Source: JAABSQ01 sp964573705 | GTDB taxonomy: Bacteria > Desulfobacterota > Desulfobacteria > Desulfobacterales > Desulfococcaceae | Assembly (NCBI GenBank): GCA_964573705.1 | Contig: CAZNLT010000134.1 | Location: 1 to 17,044 of the forward strand | DNA length: 17,044 nt | Direction: 5' to 3' | Part shown: piece after piece, positions 1-8,358 of the stretch | How the letters are laid out: each line of letters opens with the position of its first letter | Numbering within the stretch: position 1 is the stretch's first letter | The notes under the pieces: model-generated | The model's input: only the letters and a program-made list of their open reading frames with translations | What the model was told of the DNA's origin: nothing | The model's database searches: none | Made by a program: the position numbers and the translations under genes

Positions 1-777
1 GGGCCCGCTTCCCGAGCCGAACCGGCCAAATCCCCGAACCGGGTGAAGGGCATCACCTTCGTTGACGCTGTTATCGAACCGCTTCAAAGCGAACTGGACC
101 GGTTCTGGGGCTGGCGGCCCAACGACCTGATTCAGTTCACCGACAATGTCAACCATTACCAGCTCGGCGTCATTGAAGCGACGCGGCGGACTTCGATCGT
201 GCTGGCCGAACGGATCAGTCGAACCGGGAGCAGCGATCCCTATGTCCGCGAACTGGAACAGGCCATGAGCATGTTCGCCATCGACCCGGGTACCTGGATG
301 TTTCCCAGAGCCGAAGGAAAATACCTGGAGGGCCTCGACAACATCCGAATTTACCGAGGGATGCTGCTTCGCAAGGAAGCCCGGTTTTACAACCGGATGG
401 ACAATCTGGTGCCGCTGATCCTGACCTACGAGTCGATTCTGGGAAGTGTTACTGAAAATCTTTTGCGGAAAGATGTCAGTTTTTTCCAATCGGATGATAT
501 CTTTTTCTACGCCAAGGGCGTTTGCGCGATGATCCTTTCGGTGATGGAAGGGGTGGGAGTCGATTTCCAGGAAACCATCGAAGCCGCCCAGAGCACCGGA
601 ATATACGAGGAAATCATCTTTTCCCTCCGCCAGATCGTTGCCATGAACCCGCCGGTCATTCTCGACGGCGGACCAAACAGCCCTTGGGCCAATCATCGGG
701 CCAATGTAGCCGGCCCCATGAGTCGGGTCCGGTTTCTCATGCACATCCTCTACGGCGCCTTGACCGGTGACCTGTAG
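1..777 (+). CDS. DUF2333 family protein, 5' partial
   Basis: The reading frame is open from the first base of the window to a TAG stop, giving 258 visible residues; the true start lies upstream. An in-frame GTG at 43 is probably internal. The segment LDRFWGWRPNDLIQF, then NYQLGV-like (HYQLGVIEATRRTS), SRTGSSDP, LEQAMSMF and a W-x-FP-x-AE-x-KY block match my memory of the DUF2333 family. Full members carry an N-terminal membrane anchor, which would lie outside the window. Function is unknown for the family. The C-terminal part has no obvious membrane segment or catalytic motif. The next gene (selA) starts 145 bp downstream, so the two may or may not be co-transcribed; I see no clear terminator between them. 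Confidence 0.8.
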   Translation, partial: GPASRAEPAKSPNRVKGITFVDAVIEPLQSELDRFWGWRPNDLIQFTDNVNHYQLGVIEATRRTSIVLAERISRTGSSDPYVRELEQAMSMFAIDPGTWMFPRAEGKYLEGLDNIRIYRGMLLRKEARFYNRMDNLVPLILTYESILGSVTENLLRKDVSFFQSDDIFFYAKGVCAMILSVMEGVGVDFQETIEAAQSTGIYEEIIFSLRQIVAMNPPVILDGGPNSPWANHRANVAGPMSRVRFLMHILYGALTGDL

Positions 778-922
778 CACCCGGAGCGGCATCCCGCCTG
801 AATGACATTATGATTTTCCGTCCTGATCATGTTTTCAGCTATATCCGCTGTATAGACCTGGTTGGCAGCTGGCGGTGAAAAGTCTGATGGTGTATGTCGA
901 GCGATCCTGAAATCGACGAAGA

Positions 923-2350
923 ATGAAATTAAACCCTGAACAGCAGGCTTTCTTGAAAATGCTGCCGGGCATTGATCGCCTTCTGGAAGCGGCGAAAAGC
1001 GAACCGGTCCTGAAGGCGGTTCCAAGATCGGTGCTGATCCGATGCGGCCGGGAAGTCGTGGATCGCTTACGATCGGACATTCTCGAGGAAGATCCCGAAT
1101 TGGGTACGGAAACCCTTTCCGATTCCGCCATCCTGAAACGATTTGTCGAGCAGGTTTATCGAGAAATGACCCCCCGTCTTCGCCCGACGATCAACGGGAC
1201 CGGGGTGGTGATTCACACCAATCTCGGACGCTCCCTGCTGGCCGCCGAGGCGGTGGAAAACATCGCCCGCATCTCCAGTCGGTATTCCAATCTGGAGTTC
1301 GACCTCTCCCGGGGAAAACGGGGCTCCCGGTACGACGCCGTTGAAGAAATCCTGTGTGAAATCACCGGCGCCGAAGCCGGAATGGCGGTCAACAACAATG
1401 CCGGTGCAGTCCTGCTCTGCCTCAATACGCTGGCTGTGGGGCGGGAGGTGATCGTCTCCCGCGGGGAACTGGTGGAAATCGGCGGCTCCTTTCGCATTCC
1501 CGACGTCATGTCCCGCAGCGGCGCCGTGCTCAGGGAGGTGGGAACCACCAATCGCACCCATGTGCGGGATTATGAAGCCGCGGTGAATGAAGCCACCGGA
1601 CTTCTGCTCAAGGTGCACCAGAGCAATTACAGCATTGTCGGATTCACCAGCTCGGTCTCCGTCTCCGAATTGACCGATTTGGGACAACGCCTCGGTCTGC
1701 CGGTGATGGAAGATCTCGGCAGCGGCACCCTGATCGACTTTTCCCGCCACGGCATCACCAGAGAACCCACAGTGATGGATTCAGTCTCGGCCGGTCCCGA
1801 TCTGGTCACCTTCAGCGGGGACAAACTCCTGGGCGGTCCCCAGGCCGGGTTGATCGTGGGAAAAAAAGAGGTGCTGGATGCGGTCAAGAAGAACCCCTTG
1901 ACACGGGCGCTGAGAATCGACAAGATGACCCTGGCCGCCCTGGAAAGTACGTTGCGGCTGTATCGAGATCCTGAGCGAGCCCTTCGCGAAATCCCCACCC
2001 TTCGAATGCTGACAATGCCGGAGGTTGAGATCGAGCGACGAGCCGCTAAATGCAAAGATTTGCTGGAAGGAATCGGGGATGAGCGACTGTCGATACACAG
2101 CTTGAACCGCCCCTCTCGAGTGGGGGGTGGCGCATTGCCGCTGCAGGAATTGCCCAGCCGGTGTCTGGGACTCAGCATCCGGGGGATCTCCGCTGCTGCC
2201 ATGGAAGAGCGGATGCGCAACTCTGACCCGCCGGTGATCGGCCGGATCGAGGACGACCGGTTTCTGTTGGATTTCAGAACCATCCAGGACGATGAACTCC
2301 CGCTCATTGCCGAGGCGGTGGGCCGTTTGCTGGAAAGAGGAAACGGATGA
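923..2350 (+). CDS. selA: L-seryl-tRNA(Sec) selenium transferase SelA
   Basis: SelA is a PLP enzyme that converts Ser-tRNA(Sec) to Sec-tRNA(Sec) with selenophosphate, in a large cytosolic homo-oligomer. The 475-aa length is normal (E. coli about 463). The N-terminal helical region includes PRSVLIRCGREVVDRLR, followed by the signature RPTINGTGVVIHTNLGRSLL. The PLP lysine is K301 in FSGDKLLGGPQAGLIVGKK. The ATG at 923 gives the expected N-terminus; the SD is weak (GAAGA). The stop overlaps the next ATG by four bases (ATGA at 2347-2350), implying translational coupling with the TPR gene. selB lies about 6 kb away on the other strand, so the window encodes two of the Sec-pathway proteins. selC and selD are not seen here. 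Confidence 0.97.
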   Translation: MKLNPEQQAFLKMLPGIDRLLEAAKSEPVLKAVPRSVLIRCGREVVDRLRSDILEEDPELGTETLSDSAILKRFVEQVYREMTPRLRPTINGTGVVIHTNLGRSLLAAEAVENIARISSRYSNLEFDLSRGKRGSRYDAVEEILCEITGAEAGMAVNNNAGAVLLCLNTLAVGREVIVSRGELVEIGGSFRIPDVMSRSGAVLREVGTTNRTHVRDYEAAVNEATGLLLKVHQSNYSIVGFTSSVSVSELTDLGQRLGLPVMEDLGSGTLIDFSRHGITREPTVMDSVSAGPDLVTFSGDKLLGGPQAGLIVGKKEVLDAVKKNPLTRALRIDKMTLAALESTLRLYRDPERALREIPTLRMLTMPEVEIERRAAKCKDLLEGIGDERLSIHSLNRPSRVGGGALPLQELPSRCLGLSIRGISAAAMEERMRNSDPPVIGRIEDDRFLLDFRTIQDDELPLIAEAVGRLLERGNG

Positions 2351-3687
2351 GGCACAATCGGGAATCGGGGAATAACCGTACTACCCGTGAATTTCTAATC
2401 GCCCGGTCGGGGACCGGCAATCGCGATGCCGGGCAAACCAAACGGTCGGCCGTCGGACTTAAGGAATTGTCGCGGCGGTTTCCCGGTCTGTCGACCGGAA
2501 AGGCGTTTGTGGAAGCGGCCATGAACCGATTGGAGACCGCTATCCAATTCGGGGTGCTGCTGATTCGCATCGACCGATTCAATGAGGAGGAGGATGAACT
2601 GGGTCCGGAAGGGGCGATCCGCCTTCTGCTGGATACGGCCCGGGCCGTGGATCGAATCTGTGAGCCGAAAGGCGCCGTATGGGGCCTGATCGAACGGGAT
2701 CTTTTCGGGTGCTTTCTGCCGGAGATGCCGGATTCCCTCTGCCTGAAGGCCGCGGATGAGATTCGGGCCGAATCGGCGCACCAGCGGGAAAACACCCTTA
2801 CCATCGGCATCACCGAATATCCGCTTTTTCAGTTCACCCGAATTCAGACCCTCAAAAACGCACGAAAAGCACTGGACCATGCCGCCTTTTCAGGCCCCGG
2901 AGGAACCGCCGTTTTTGGTGCCGACAGCCTCAGCCTTAATGCCGACCGCCTGTATCAGCGGGGAGATATCGAGGAAGCCGTTTCCGAATACAAAACCGCT
3001 CTCCTGCTGGCCCCTTCGAACCTGAACCTTCACAACAGCCTCGGGGTCTGTTTTGCGGCCCTGGGGGCCCTTCAATCCGCACTGGAAGAATTCCGAACCG
3101 CCTCCCGCATCGACCCGGCCGAGGTGATGCCGGTCTACAATACCGGCCTGGTCTTTCGCATGATGGGCCGTAAGGAGGCGGCTCTGTCCCGGTTTCAAGA
3201 AGCGGAAAGGCGGGGCGGGAGCCGCTTCGAGGTCTCTTTTCAAATCGCTCGAACCTGTCAGGAGTTAAACCGGCTGACCCAGGCGGCGGCCCATTTTGAC
3301 CAGGCGGTTCGCCTGAAGCCGACCTCGTCCATCGCCCACCGCCTTCTGGGGGAATGCCGGGCCGCCTTGGGCCGGACCGAGGAAGCGGTCGCCGCCTATA
3401 AAAAAGCGGTTAAACTCAACCCCGGCGACGCCGAGGCCATTTCGATGCTCGGGGTGCTGTTCGACAAACTGGGCGAAAATCCCGAAATCGCCATTCTCTT
3501 TTGCCGCCACAGTGTGGAAATCGCACCGGAAAACGGCCTGTACAGACAGCGTCTGGCCAAACTCTATCTCAAGCACACCCGGCCTGACGAGGCGATGGCC
3601 GAATTCGATGCCGCGGCCCGGCTGGGATGCCATTCCGAGGAAGAGATGCCACCGCTCTACTCCCGTCAAACCCACTGGGCATCCTGA
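2347..3687 (+). CDS. degenerate GGDEF-like domain fused to TPR repeats
   Basis: 446-aa predicted cytosolic protein. Residues about 51-190 follow the GGDEF fold pattern: an LLIRIDRFNE strand at 71-80, a helix, then WGLIERDLFGCFLPE at 112-126 where the GG(D/E)EF active-site loop should be, then TLTIGITEYP at 150-159 and NARKALDHA at 171-179. The signature loop is not preserved, so it should not make c-di-GMP; this is inference from the missing motif. Residues about 196-433 are roughly seven TPR units, for example LYQRGDIEEAVSEYKTALLL and LGRTEEAVAAYKKAVKLNP, suggesting a scaffold. A good SD (AGAGGA) precedes the start, which overlaps the selA stop. gmhA begins two bases after the stop. No role is known; the operon position next to selA may be incidental. 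Confidence 0.85.
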   Translation: MRHNRESGNNRTTREFLIARSGTGNRDAGQTKRSAVGLKELSRRFPGLSTGKAFVEAAMNRLETAIQFGVLLIRIDRFNEEEDELGPEGAIRLLLDTARAVDRICEPKGAVWGLIERDLFGCFLPEMPDSLCLKAADEIRAESAHQRENTLTIGITEYPLFQFTRIQTLKNARKALDHAAFSGPGGTAVFGADSLSLNADRLYQRGDIEEAVSEYKTALLLAPSNLNLHNSLGVCFAALGALQSALEEFRTASRIDPAEVMPVYNTGLVFRMMGRKEAALSRFQEAERRGGSRFEVSFQIARTCQELNRLTQAAAHFDQAVRLKPTSSIAHRLLGECRAALGRTEEAVAAYKKAVKLNPGDAEAISMLGVLFDKLGENPEIAILFCRHSVEIAPENGLYRQRLAKLYLKHTRPDEAMAEFDAAARLGCHSEEEMPPLYSRQTHWAS

Positions 3688-3689
3688 CC

Positions 3690-4277
3690 ATGAAGAAACA
3701 GATTCTCGATATCCTGACCGACAGTATTTCCGTCAAAGAGCGGTTCGTTCACGCAAACCTGGACACCATTCTCGATGCGGCCGATCGGCTGTCGGTCTGT
3801 CTCGCCTCGGGTCACAAAATTCTGCTGTTCGGCAACGGGGGCAGCGCGGCGGACGCCCAGCACATGGCCGCGGAGTTCGTCAACCGGTTTCGGATCGAGC
3901 GCCATCCCTTGGCGGCCGTGGCCCTGACCACCGATACCTCGATTCTCACCAGCATCGGCAACGATTACAGTTTTGACGACCTCTTTTCCAAACAGGTGCA
4001 GGCCCTCGGCCGATCCGGGGATGTGGCCCTCGGCATCAGTACCAGCGGCAATTCCGAAAACGTGATTCGGGCCATGGAATCGGCCGGAAACATCGGGATG
4101 ATCCGGATCGGATTTTCAGGCCGGGGCGGGCGCTTAAAAGATTATGCCGATCTCGTCTTTTCCGTACCCTCCGACACCACCGCCCGGGTGCAGGAGACCC
4201 ATATCCTGCTGGGCCACATCCTCTGTGAACTGACCGATCGCATCCTCTTTCCCCTATCCTTCGGCCCGGAAACCTAG
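3690..4277 (+). CDS. gmhA: phosphoheptose isomerase (SIS domain), GmhA
   Basis: Predicted to isomerise sedoheptulose 7-phosphate to D-glycero-D-manno-heptose 7-phosphate, the first step toward the LPS inner-core heptose. The 195-aa length fits (E. coli GmhA 192). Hallmarks are the LLFGNGGSAADAQHMAAEF sugar-phosphate loop at 46-63, TTDTSILTSIGNDYSF at 80-95, GISTSGNSENVIRAM at 115-129 and RVQETHILLGHILCE at 166-180 with the C-terminal histidine. The ATG at 3690 follows the TPR stop by two bases and gives the standard N-terminus; an in-frame extension to 3627 would overlap the TPR gene and is unlikely. The gene is third in the selA unit. It implies a Gram-negative envelope with heptose-containing LPS. 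Confidence 0.93.
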   Translation: MKKQILDILTDSISVKERFVHANLDTILDAADRLSVCLASGHKILLFGNGGSAADAQHMAAEFVNRFRIERHPLAAVALTTDTSILTSIGNDYSFDDLFSKQVQALGRSGDVALGISTSGNSENVIRAMESAGNIGMIRIGFSGRGGRLKDYADLVFSVPSDTTARVQETHILLGHILCELTDRILFPLSFGPET

Positions 4278-4314
4278 TTCCTGCCGAATCCTTCCTCAAC
4301 CCGTCCGATCATGG

Positions 4315-4342
4315 TTGATTTCCCCGGTAAAATGATTAAGAT
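4315..4342 (+). promoter_or_regulatory. candidate sigma-70 promoter for the fmdB-hemC unit
   Basis: TTGATT at 4315-4320 and TAAGAT at 4337-4342 are separated by 16 bp, about 70 bp upstream of the FmdB start, in the only sizeable gap between the two plus-strand units. The match is moderate and was found by eye. Confidence 0.45.
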
Positions 4343-4412
4343 AGACAGTTTGGATCAATACCATGCGTCGGCGCCGGTCCGTTGCATGGGGAAAGCATAA
4401 AGGAGAATGCTC

Positions 4413-4643
4413 ATGCCGATTTATGAATATCATTGCGATCAGTGCAATGAGAATTTTGAATGCCTGATTATCGGGAGCGACGAACCCGAATGCCCCGCCT
4501 GCAAGGGGAGAAATGTCGCTAAAATGATGTCCGCCTGCGGATTTGTCAGCAAAGGGGGCGGCGGAGAAACCGTCAGCCGTTCCGCCGGCGCCTCCTCGTG
4601 CAGCGGGTGCGCCGCCACCAGTTGTTCAAGCTGCGGCCACTGA
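4413..4643 (+). CDS. FmdB-family zinc ribbon protein
   Basis: 76-aa protein beginning MPIYEYHCDQC, the hallmark start of FmdB-type putative regulatory zinc ribbons. Zn ligands are C8-x2-C11 and C27-x2-C30. The C-terminus is Gly/Ser/Cys-rich with five further cysteines (residues 63-74: CSGCAATSCSSC), common in this family and perhaps able to bind metal. An ATG six bases upstream is in frame, but AGGAG at 4401-4405 lies seven bases before 4413, which decides the start. The stop overlaps the hemC start by one base (TGATG). The family was named after a formamidase/formate-linked regulator, but its biochemical role is unproven. Confidence 0.92.
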   Translation: MPIYEYHCDQCNENFECLIIGSDEPECPACKGRNVAKMMSACGFVSKGGGGETVSRSAGASSCSGCAATSCSSCGH

Positions 4644-5575
4644 TGGCGCAACAGATCCGAATCGGCACCCGGGGGAGTCAGCTGGCCCTGTGGCAATCCA
4701 ATTGGGTGAAATCGACCCTGATGGAGAAATTCCCCGGGTTGGCCGTAGAATTGGTCATCATCAAGACCAAGGGGGACAAAATTCAGGATGTGCCCCTGGC
4801 CCGGGTCGGCGGCAAAGGTCTATTCGTCAAGGAAATCGAGGAGGCGATCCTGGATCGGCGGGTGGATCTCGCGGTGCACAGCATGAAGGACATGCCGGCG
4901 CAGATTCCCCGGGGGCTTTGCATCGGCGCGATTCCGGACCGGGAAAACCCCAAAGACGCTCTGGTTTCCAGGAACGGGCTTTCCCTCACCGACCTTCCTC
5001 AAGGAGCTCGCATCGGCACCAGCAGCCTTCGCCGGGCCGCCCAGTTGAAACACCTTCGCCCCGACCTGGAAATTCTGCCGCTGAGGGGCAATCTCGATAC
5101 GCGGCTCAAGAAACTGGAAACCGAAGGTCTCGACGCCGTGGTTCTGGCGGCCGCCGGTCTTCGGCGGATGGATCTGGCTCACCGGGTCACCCAATACCTG
5201 GATGAGACTGAAATGCTGCCGGCGGTGGGCCAGGGCGCGCTCTGCATCGAATCCCGGGAAAGCGACCCGGATATCGGGGCACTGACGGCGGCCCTGGATC
5301 ATGCCCGAACCCGAACGGTAGTGCTGGGAGAGCGGGCCTTTTTGCACCGCCTGGAGGGCGGATGCCAGGTCCCCATCGCGGCCCACGGCACCCTGGACGG
5401 CGGACAATTCTCACTGATCGGGATGGTGGCGTCCCTGGACGGCGCTCAACTGATTCGGGATACCCTGACCGGGCCGGCGGACCAATCCGAATCCATCGGC
5501 ATCGAACTGGCCGAACGGCTTCTGGCCCGCGGCGCGGGCAAACTATTGGAAACACTCAAGGACAACTATGAATAA
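4643..5575 (+). CDS. hemC: hydroxymethylbilane synthase (porphobilinogen deaminase) HemC
   Basis: Condenses four porphobilinogens into hydroxymethylbilane. The 310-aa length is typical. Seen: IRIGTRGSQLALWQ at 6-19, VHSMKDMPAQIP with the conserved aspartate, GTSSLRRAAQL, LRGNLDTRL, and LEGGCQVPIAA with C241 as the dipyrromethane attachment cysteine (E. coli Cys242). The ATG at 4643 overlaps the fmdB stop by one base; the 15-codon in-frame extension upstream would run inside fmdB and is rejected. The stop overlaps the cobA-hemD start by eight bases, so the three genes are translationally linked. Its product goes directly to the HemD half of the next protein. Confidence 0.97.
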   Translation: MAQQIRIGTRGSQLALWQSNWVKSTLMEKFPGLAVELVIIKTKGDKIQDVPLARVGGKGLFVKEIEEAILDRRVDLAVHSMKDMPAQIPRGLCIGAIPDRENPKDALVSRNGLSLTDLPQGARIGTSSLRRAAQLKHLRPDLEILPLRGNLDTRLKKLETEGLDAVVLAAAGLRRMDLAHRVTQYLDETEMLPAVGQGALCIESRESDPDIGALTAALDHARTRTVVLGERAFLHRLEGGCQVPIAAHGTLDGGQFSLIGMVASLDGAQLIRDTLTGPADQSESIGIELAERLLARGAGKLLETLKDNYE

Positions 5576-7106
5576 CACGACGGGCAAGGTATTTCTGGTG
5601 GGGGCCGGTCCCGGTGATCCCGGGTTGATCACCGTCAAGGGACGCGCCTGTATTCAAAACGCCGACGTACTCATCTACGACTACCTGGCCGCCCCCGCGC
5701 TTTTGAAATATGCCTCCGAAAAAGCCGAACAGATCTATGTGGGCAAAAAAGGCGGAGATCACACCCTCTCCCAGGACGGCATCAATGACCTGATCCTGGA
5801 AAAAGCCCGGGCCGGATTCACGGTAGCCCGTCTCAAAGGCGGCGACCCCTTCATTTTCGGCCGGGGCGGCGAAGAGGCCGAAGTGCTGATTGAGGCCGGC
5901 ATCCCCTTCGAGGTGGTGCCCGGCGTCACCTCGGCCGTGGCTGCCGCCGCCTGCGCGGGAATTCCGTTGACCCATCGGGATTTCACCTCCACGGTGGCCT
6001 TTGTGACCGGCCACGAAGACCCGACCAAAACCGAATCGAGCATCGACTGGCCGTCCCTGGCCAAAGGCATCGGCACCCTGGTCTTTTTCATGGGGGTTAA
6101 AAACCTTCCCCATATCTGCCGGCAACTGACCACCCACGGCCGGTCCCCGGATACCCCGGCGGCCCTGGTCCGCTGGGGGACCACGTCGCGGCAGGCCACC
6201 CTCACCGGCACCCTGGCGGATATCGCCGAGCGGGCCCGGGAGGCCCGCTTCAAGGCCCCGGCCATCATCGTAGTGGGGGAGGTGGTGCGGCTGCGGGAAA
6301 AAATGAAATGGTTTGAAAATCGGCCCCTGCTGGGAAAGCGGATCGTGGTCACCCGTGCCCGGGAGCAGGCCAGCGACCTGGTGAACCGGTTGACCGATCT
6401 GGGTGCGGAATGCCTGGAATGCCCTACCATTCAGGTGATCCCGCCGGAAGACTGGGGCCCCCTGGACCGCACCGTCGACCGGCTTGCGGATTATGACTGG
6501 ATCGTCTTCACCAGCGTCAACGGGGTCAAATTCTTTTTCAACCGGCTTTTTGAGAAAGGCCGGGATGTGCGGGCGCTTCACCGAATGCGCACCGCCGCCA
6601 TCGGACCGGTCACCGCCCGACGTCTGCTGGATTTCGGATTGACCAGCGACATCGTTCCGGAAACGTATCGGGCCGAATCGGTGGTGAAGGCCTTTATGGC
6701 CGAAGCCGTATCGGGCCAAAAAATTCTGATTCCCCGAGCCGAAGAAGCGCGCCCCATTCTGCCGGCGGAACTCAAAAAAATGGGCGCGATAGTAGACGAA
6801 GTCACCGCCTACCGCACCCGGCAGGCCCGGGACAATGCCGATACCCTGTTGTCGTCCTTGAAAGCCGGGGAGATCGACATGGTGACCTTTACCAGCTCTT
6901 CCACCGTTCGAAATTTCAAGGCGCTTCTGCCCGCCGATGCGGACCTGAACACCCTGCTGTGGGGGGTGGACATCGCCAGCATCGGCCCCATCACCTCAGA
7001 CACCGCTTCCGAACTGGGATTTCAGGTGCAGGTGACCGCCGAGGCGTATACCATCCCGGGGCTGTGTGAAGCGATCAGCGGCTTTTATCATCCGCCGGAA
7101 TCCTAA
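5568..7106 (+). CDS. cobA-hemD: fused uroporphyrinogen-III methyltransferase / uroporphyrinogen-III synthase (CobA-HemD)
   Basis: 512-aa bifunctional enzyme. Residues 1 to about 245 are a SUMT methyltransferase: VGAGPGDPGLITVKG, LKGGDPFIFGRGGEEAE, VVPGVTSAVAAAACAGIPLT and VAFVTGHEDP. Residues about 255-512 are uroporphyrinogen-III synthase: GKRIVVTRAREQASDL, DWIVFTSVNGVKFFF, AAIGPVTARRL and MVTFTSSSTVRNF. The fusion turns hydroxymethylbilane into uro'gen III and then precorrin-2 by SAM-dependent methylation at C2 and C7. Such fusions are known in clostridia and Desulfobacterota. Precorrin-2 feeds siroheme, cobalamin and, in organisms with the AhbABCD route, heme; which of these operates here cannot be seen. 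It overlaps hemC by eight bases, and hemW follows 25 bases later. Confidence 0.95.
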   Translation: MNNTTGKVFLVGAGPGDPGLITVKGRACIQNADVLIYDYLAAPALLKYASEKAEQIYVGKKGGDHTLSQDGINDLILEKARAGFTVARLKGGDPFIFGRGGEEAEVLIEAGIPFEVVPGVTSAVAAAACAGIPLTHRDFTSTVAFVTGHEDPTKTESSIDWPSLAKGIGTLVFFMGVKNLPHICRQLTTHGRSPDTPAALVRWGTTSRQATLTGTLADIAERAREARFKAPAIIVVGEVVRLREKMKWFENRPLLGKRIVVTRAREQASDLVNRLTDLGAECLECPTIQVIPPEDWGPLDRTVDRLADYDWIVFTSVNGVKFFFNRLFEKGRDVRALHRMRTAAIGPVTARRLLDFGLTSDIVPETYRAESVVKAFMAEAVSGQKILIPRAEEARPILPAELKKMGAIVDEVTAYRTRQARDNADTLLSSLKAGEIDMVTFTSSSTVRNFKALLPADADLNTLLWGVDIASIGPITSDTASELGFQVQVTAEAYTIPGLCEAISGFYHPPES

Positions 7107-7131
7107 GCGAACGCCTCTTTCTTCGCCTCTC

Positions 7132-8286
7132 ATGCCGCATGCACCGACCGAACCCGGGGGGATCTACCTCCATATCCCTTTTTGCGTCCGCAAATGCGCA
7201 TACTGTGATTTTTACTCCTGCACCCGGCTCGACCGGGTCCCCGGATTTATGGACGCCCTCCGCCGGGAAATGCGCCTCACCGCCCAAAAGGCGCCCGGCC
7301 CGTTCGATTCCGTCTATTTCGGGGGCGGCACCCCGAGCCTATTAGGCCCTCACCGGATTCAAATCCTCCTCGACACGGTCGGAGGCCTTTATCGCTTATC
7401 GCCGAATCCGGAAATCACCCTGGAAGCCAATCCCGGCGCCGTTCAATCGGAGGATTTCAGGGCCTATCGCCGGGCCGGCGTGAATCGGCTCAACATCGGG
7501 GTTCAGTCTTTTCGAAACCGGAACCTTCGGTTTCTGGGCAGAATCCACACGGCCGAGGAAGCGATCGCCACAGTGGACGCGGCCCGTCGGGCCGGGTTTG
7601 ACAACCTCGGCCTGGATCTGATGTACGGCCTTCCGGGCCAGTCTGCCGAGGCCTGGCGATTCGATTTAAAAACGGCGGCTACTCTGAACCCGGAGCATCT
7701 TTCCTGCTACATGCTATCCTATGAACCCGGCACCCCGGTGGAGAGGCTGCGGCAAGGCGGACATATTCGGCCGATGCCGCAGCAAAAGTTGGGCGATCTT
7801 TACGATCTCACCATCAATGAGCTCACCGCCCACGGGTATGCACAGTATGAAATCTCCAACTTCGCCCGATCCCCGGGGCTTCAATCCCGGCACAACCGCA
7901 AGTACTGGCGTAATGTTCCCTACCTGGGCCTCGGCCCCTCGGCCCATTCCTATCTTCCCCCTCGACGGCACTGGAATGTCAAGAATATTCGAGCCTACAT
8001 CCAAGCGCTGGAATCAGGTCGCAGTCCCATAGATTCCCAAGAACATCTGACCCCCGAGCAGGAGATGATCGAGGCCTTGTACCTGGGTCTGCGCCAGACC
8101 GCAGGAATTTCCATGGCTGAATTTGACGTTCGGTTCGAGGGTAACTTTCAAAAACGGTTCGCCCCCCTGCTGACGGAGCTGGCTGAAAACGGATGGCGGC
8201 GCGCAGATACCCGAAGATGCGCCCTTACCCGGAAGGGAATGCTTATACTGGATGCGATCGTTTCCCGCTTTATTGAAGAAGGCTGA
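7132..8286 (+). CDS. hemW: HemW-type radical SAM heme chaperone (HemN-like)
   Basis: 384-aa radical SAM protein. The cluster-binding motif is C18-x3-C22-x2-C25 in IPFCVRKCAYCDFYS, followed by YFGGGTPSLL, LEANPG, LNIGVQSF and LGLDLMYGLPGQ. The HNRKYW segment matches the HNxxYW motif associated with HemW heme binding, and the protein lacks the N-terminal extension of true HemN, so I favour heme chaperone over coproporphyrinogen dehydrogenase. The ATG at 7132 gives the usual short lead before the core. It has no clear SD; an in-frame GTG at 7066 inside hemD is a less likely alternative. Last gene of the tetrapyrrole unit; it converges on selB 72 bp away. Confidence 0.92.
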   Translation: MPHAPTEPGGIYLHIPFCVRKCAYCDFYSCTRLDRVPGFMDALRREMRLTAQKAPGPFDSVYFGGGTPSLLGPHRIQILLDTVGGLYRLSPNPEITLEANPGAVQSEDFRAYRRAGVNRLNIGVQSFRNRNLRFLGRIHTAEEAIATVDAARRAGFDNLGLDLMYGLPGQSAEAWRFDLKTAATLNPEHLSCYMLSYEPGTPVERLRQGGHIRPMPQQKLGDLYDLTINELTAHGYAQYEISNFARSPGLQSRHNRKYWRNVPYLGLGPSAHSYLPPRRHWNVKNIRAYIQALESGRSPIDSQEHLTPEQEMIEALYLGLRQTAGISMAEFDVRFEGNFQKRFAPLLTELAENGWRRADTRRCALTRKGMLILDAIVSRFIEEG

Positions 8287-8315
8287 GGGGCCCCTTCAAT
8301 TCAGGCTCCCCTTTT
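8287..8315 (+). terminator. weak candidate terminator after hemW
   Basis: GGGG at 8287-8290 can pair with CCCC at 8308-8311, continued by CC/GG with a two-base bulge, and TTTT follows directly at 8312-8315. It lies just after the hemW stop in a convergent gap. The stem is short and interrupted. Confidence 0.35.
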
Positions 8316-8358
8316 GAACCCCCCGTTTTTCCAATAGTCCAGCGGTTTGGTTTTGGGC

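Noticed and set aside
4598..4642. Earlier in-frame start for HemC
   Set aside because: It would add 15 residues encoded inside fmdB and precede the standard N-terminus; the TGATG overlap start fits the family.
5556..6719. 387-codon minus-strand frame opposite cobA-hemD
   Set aside because: Antisense shadow with Gly/His/Asp-rich composition and no motifs; the plus strand encodes clear enzymes.
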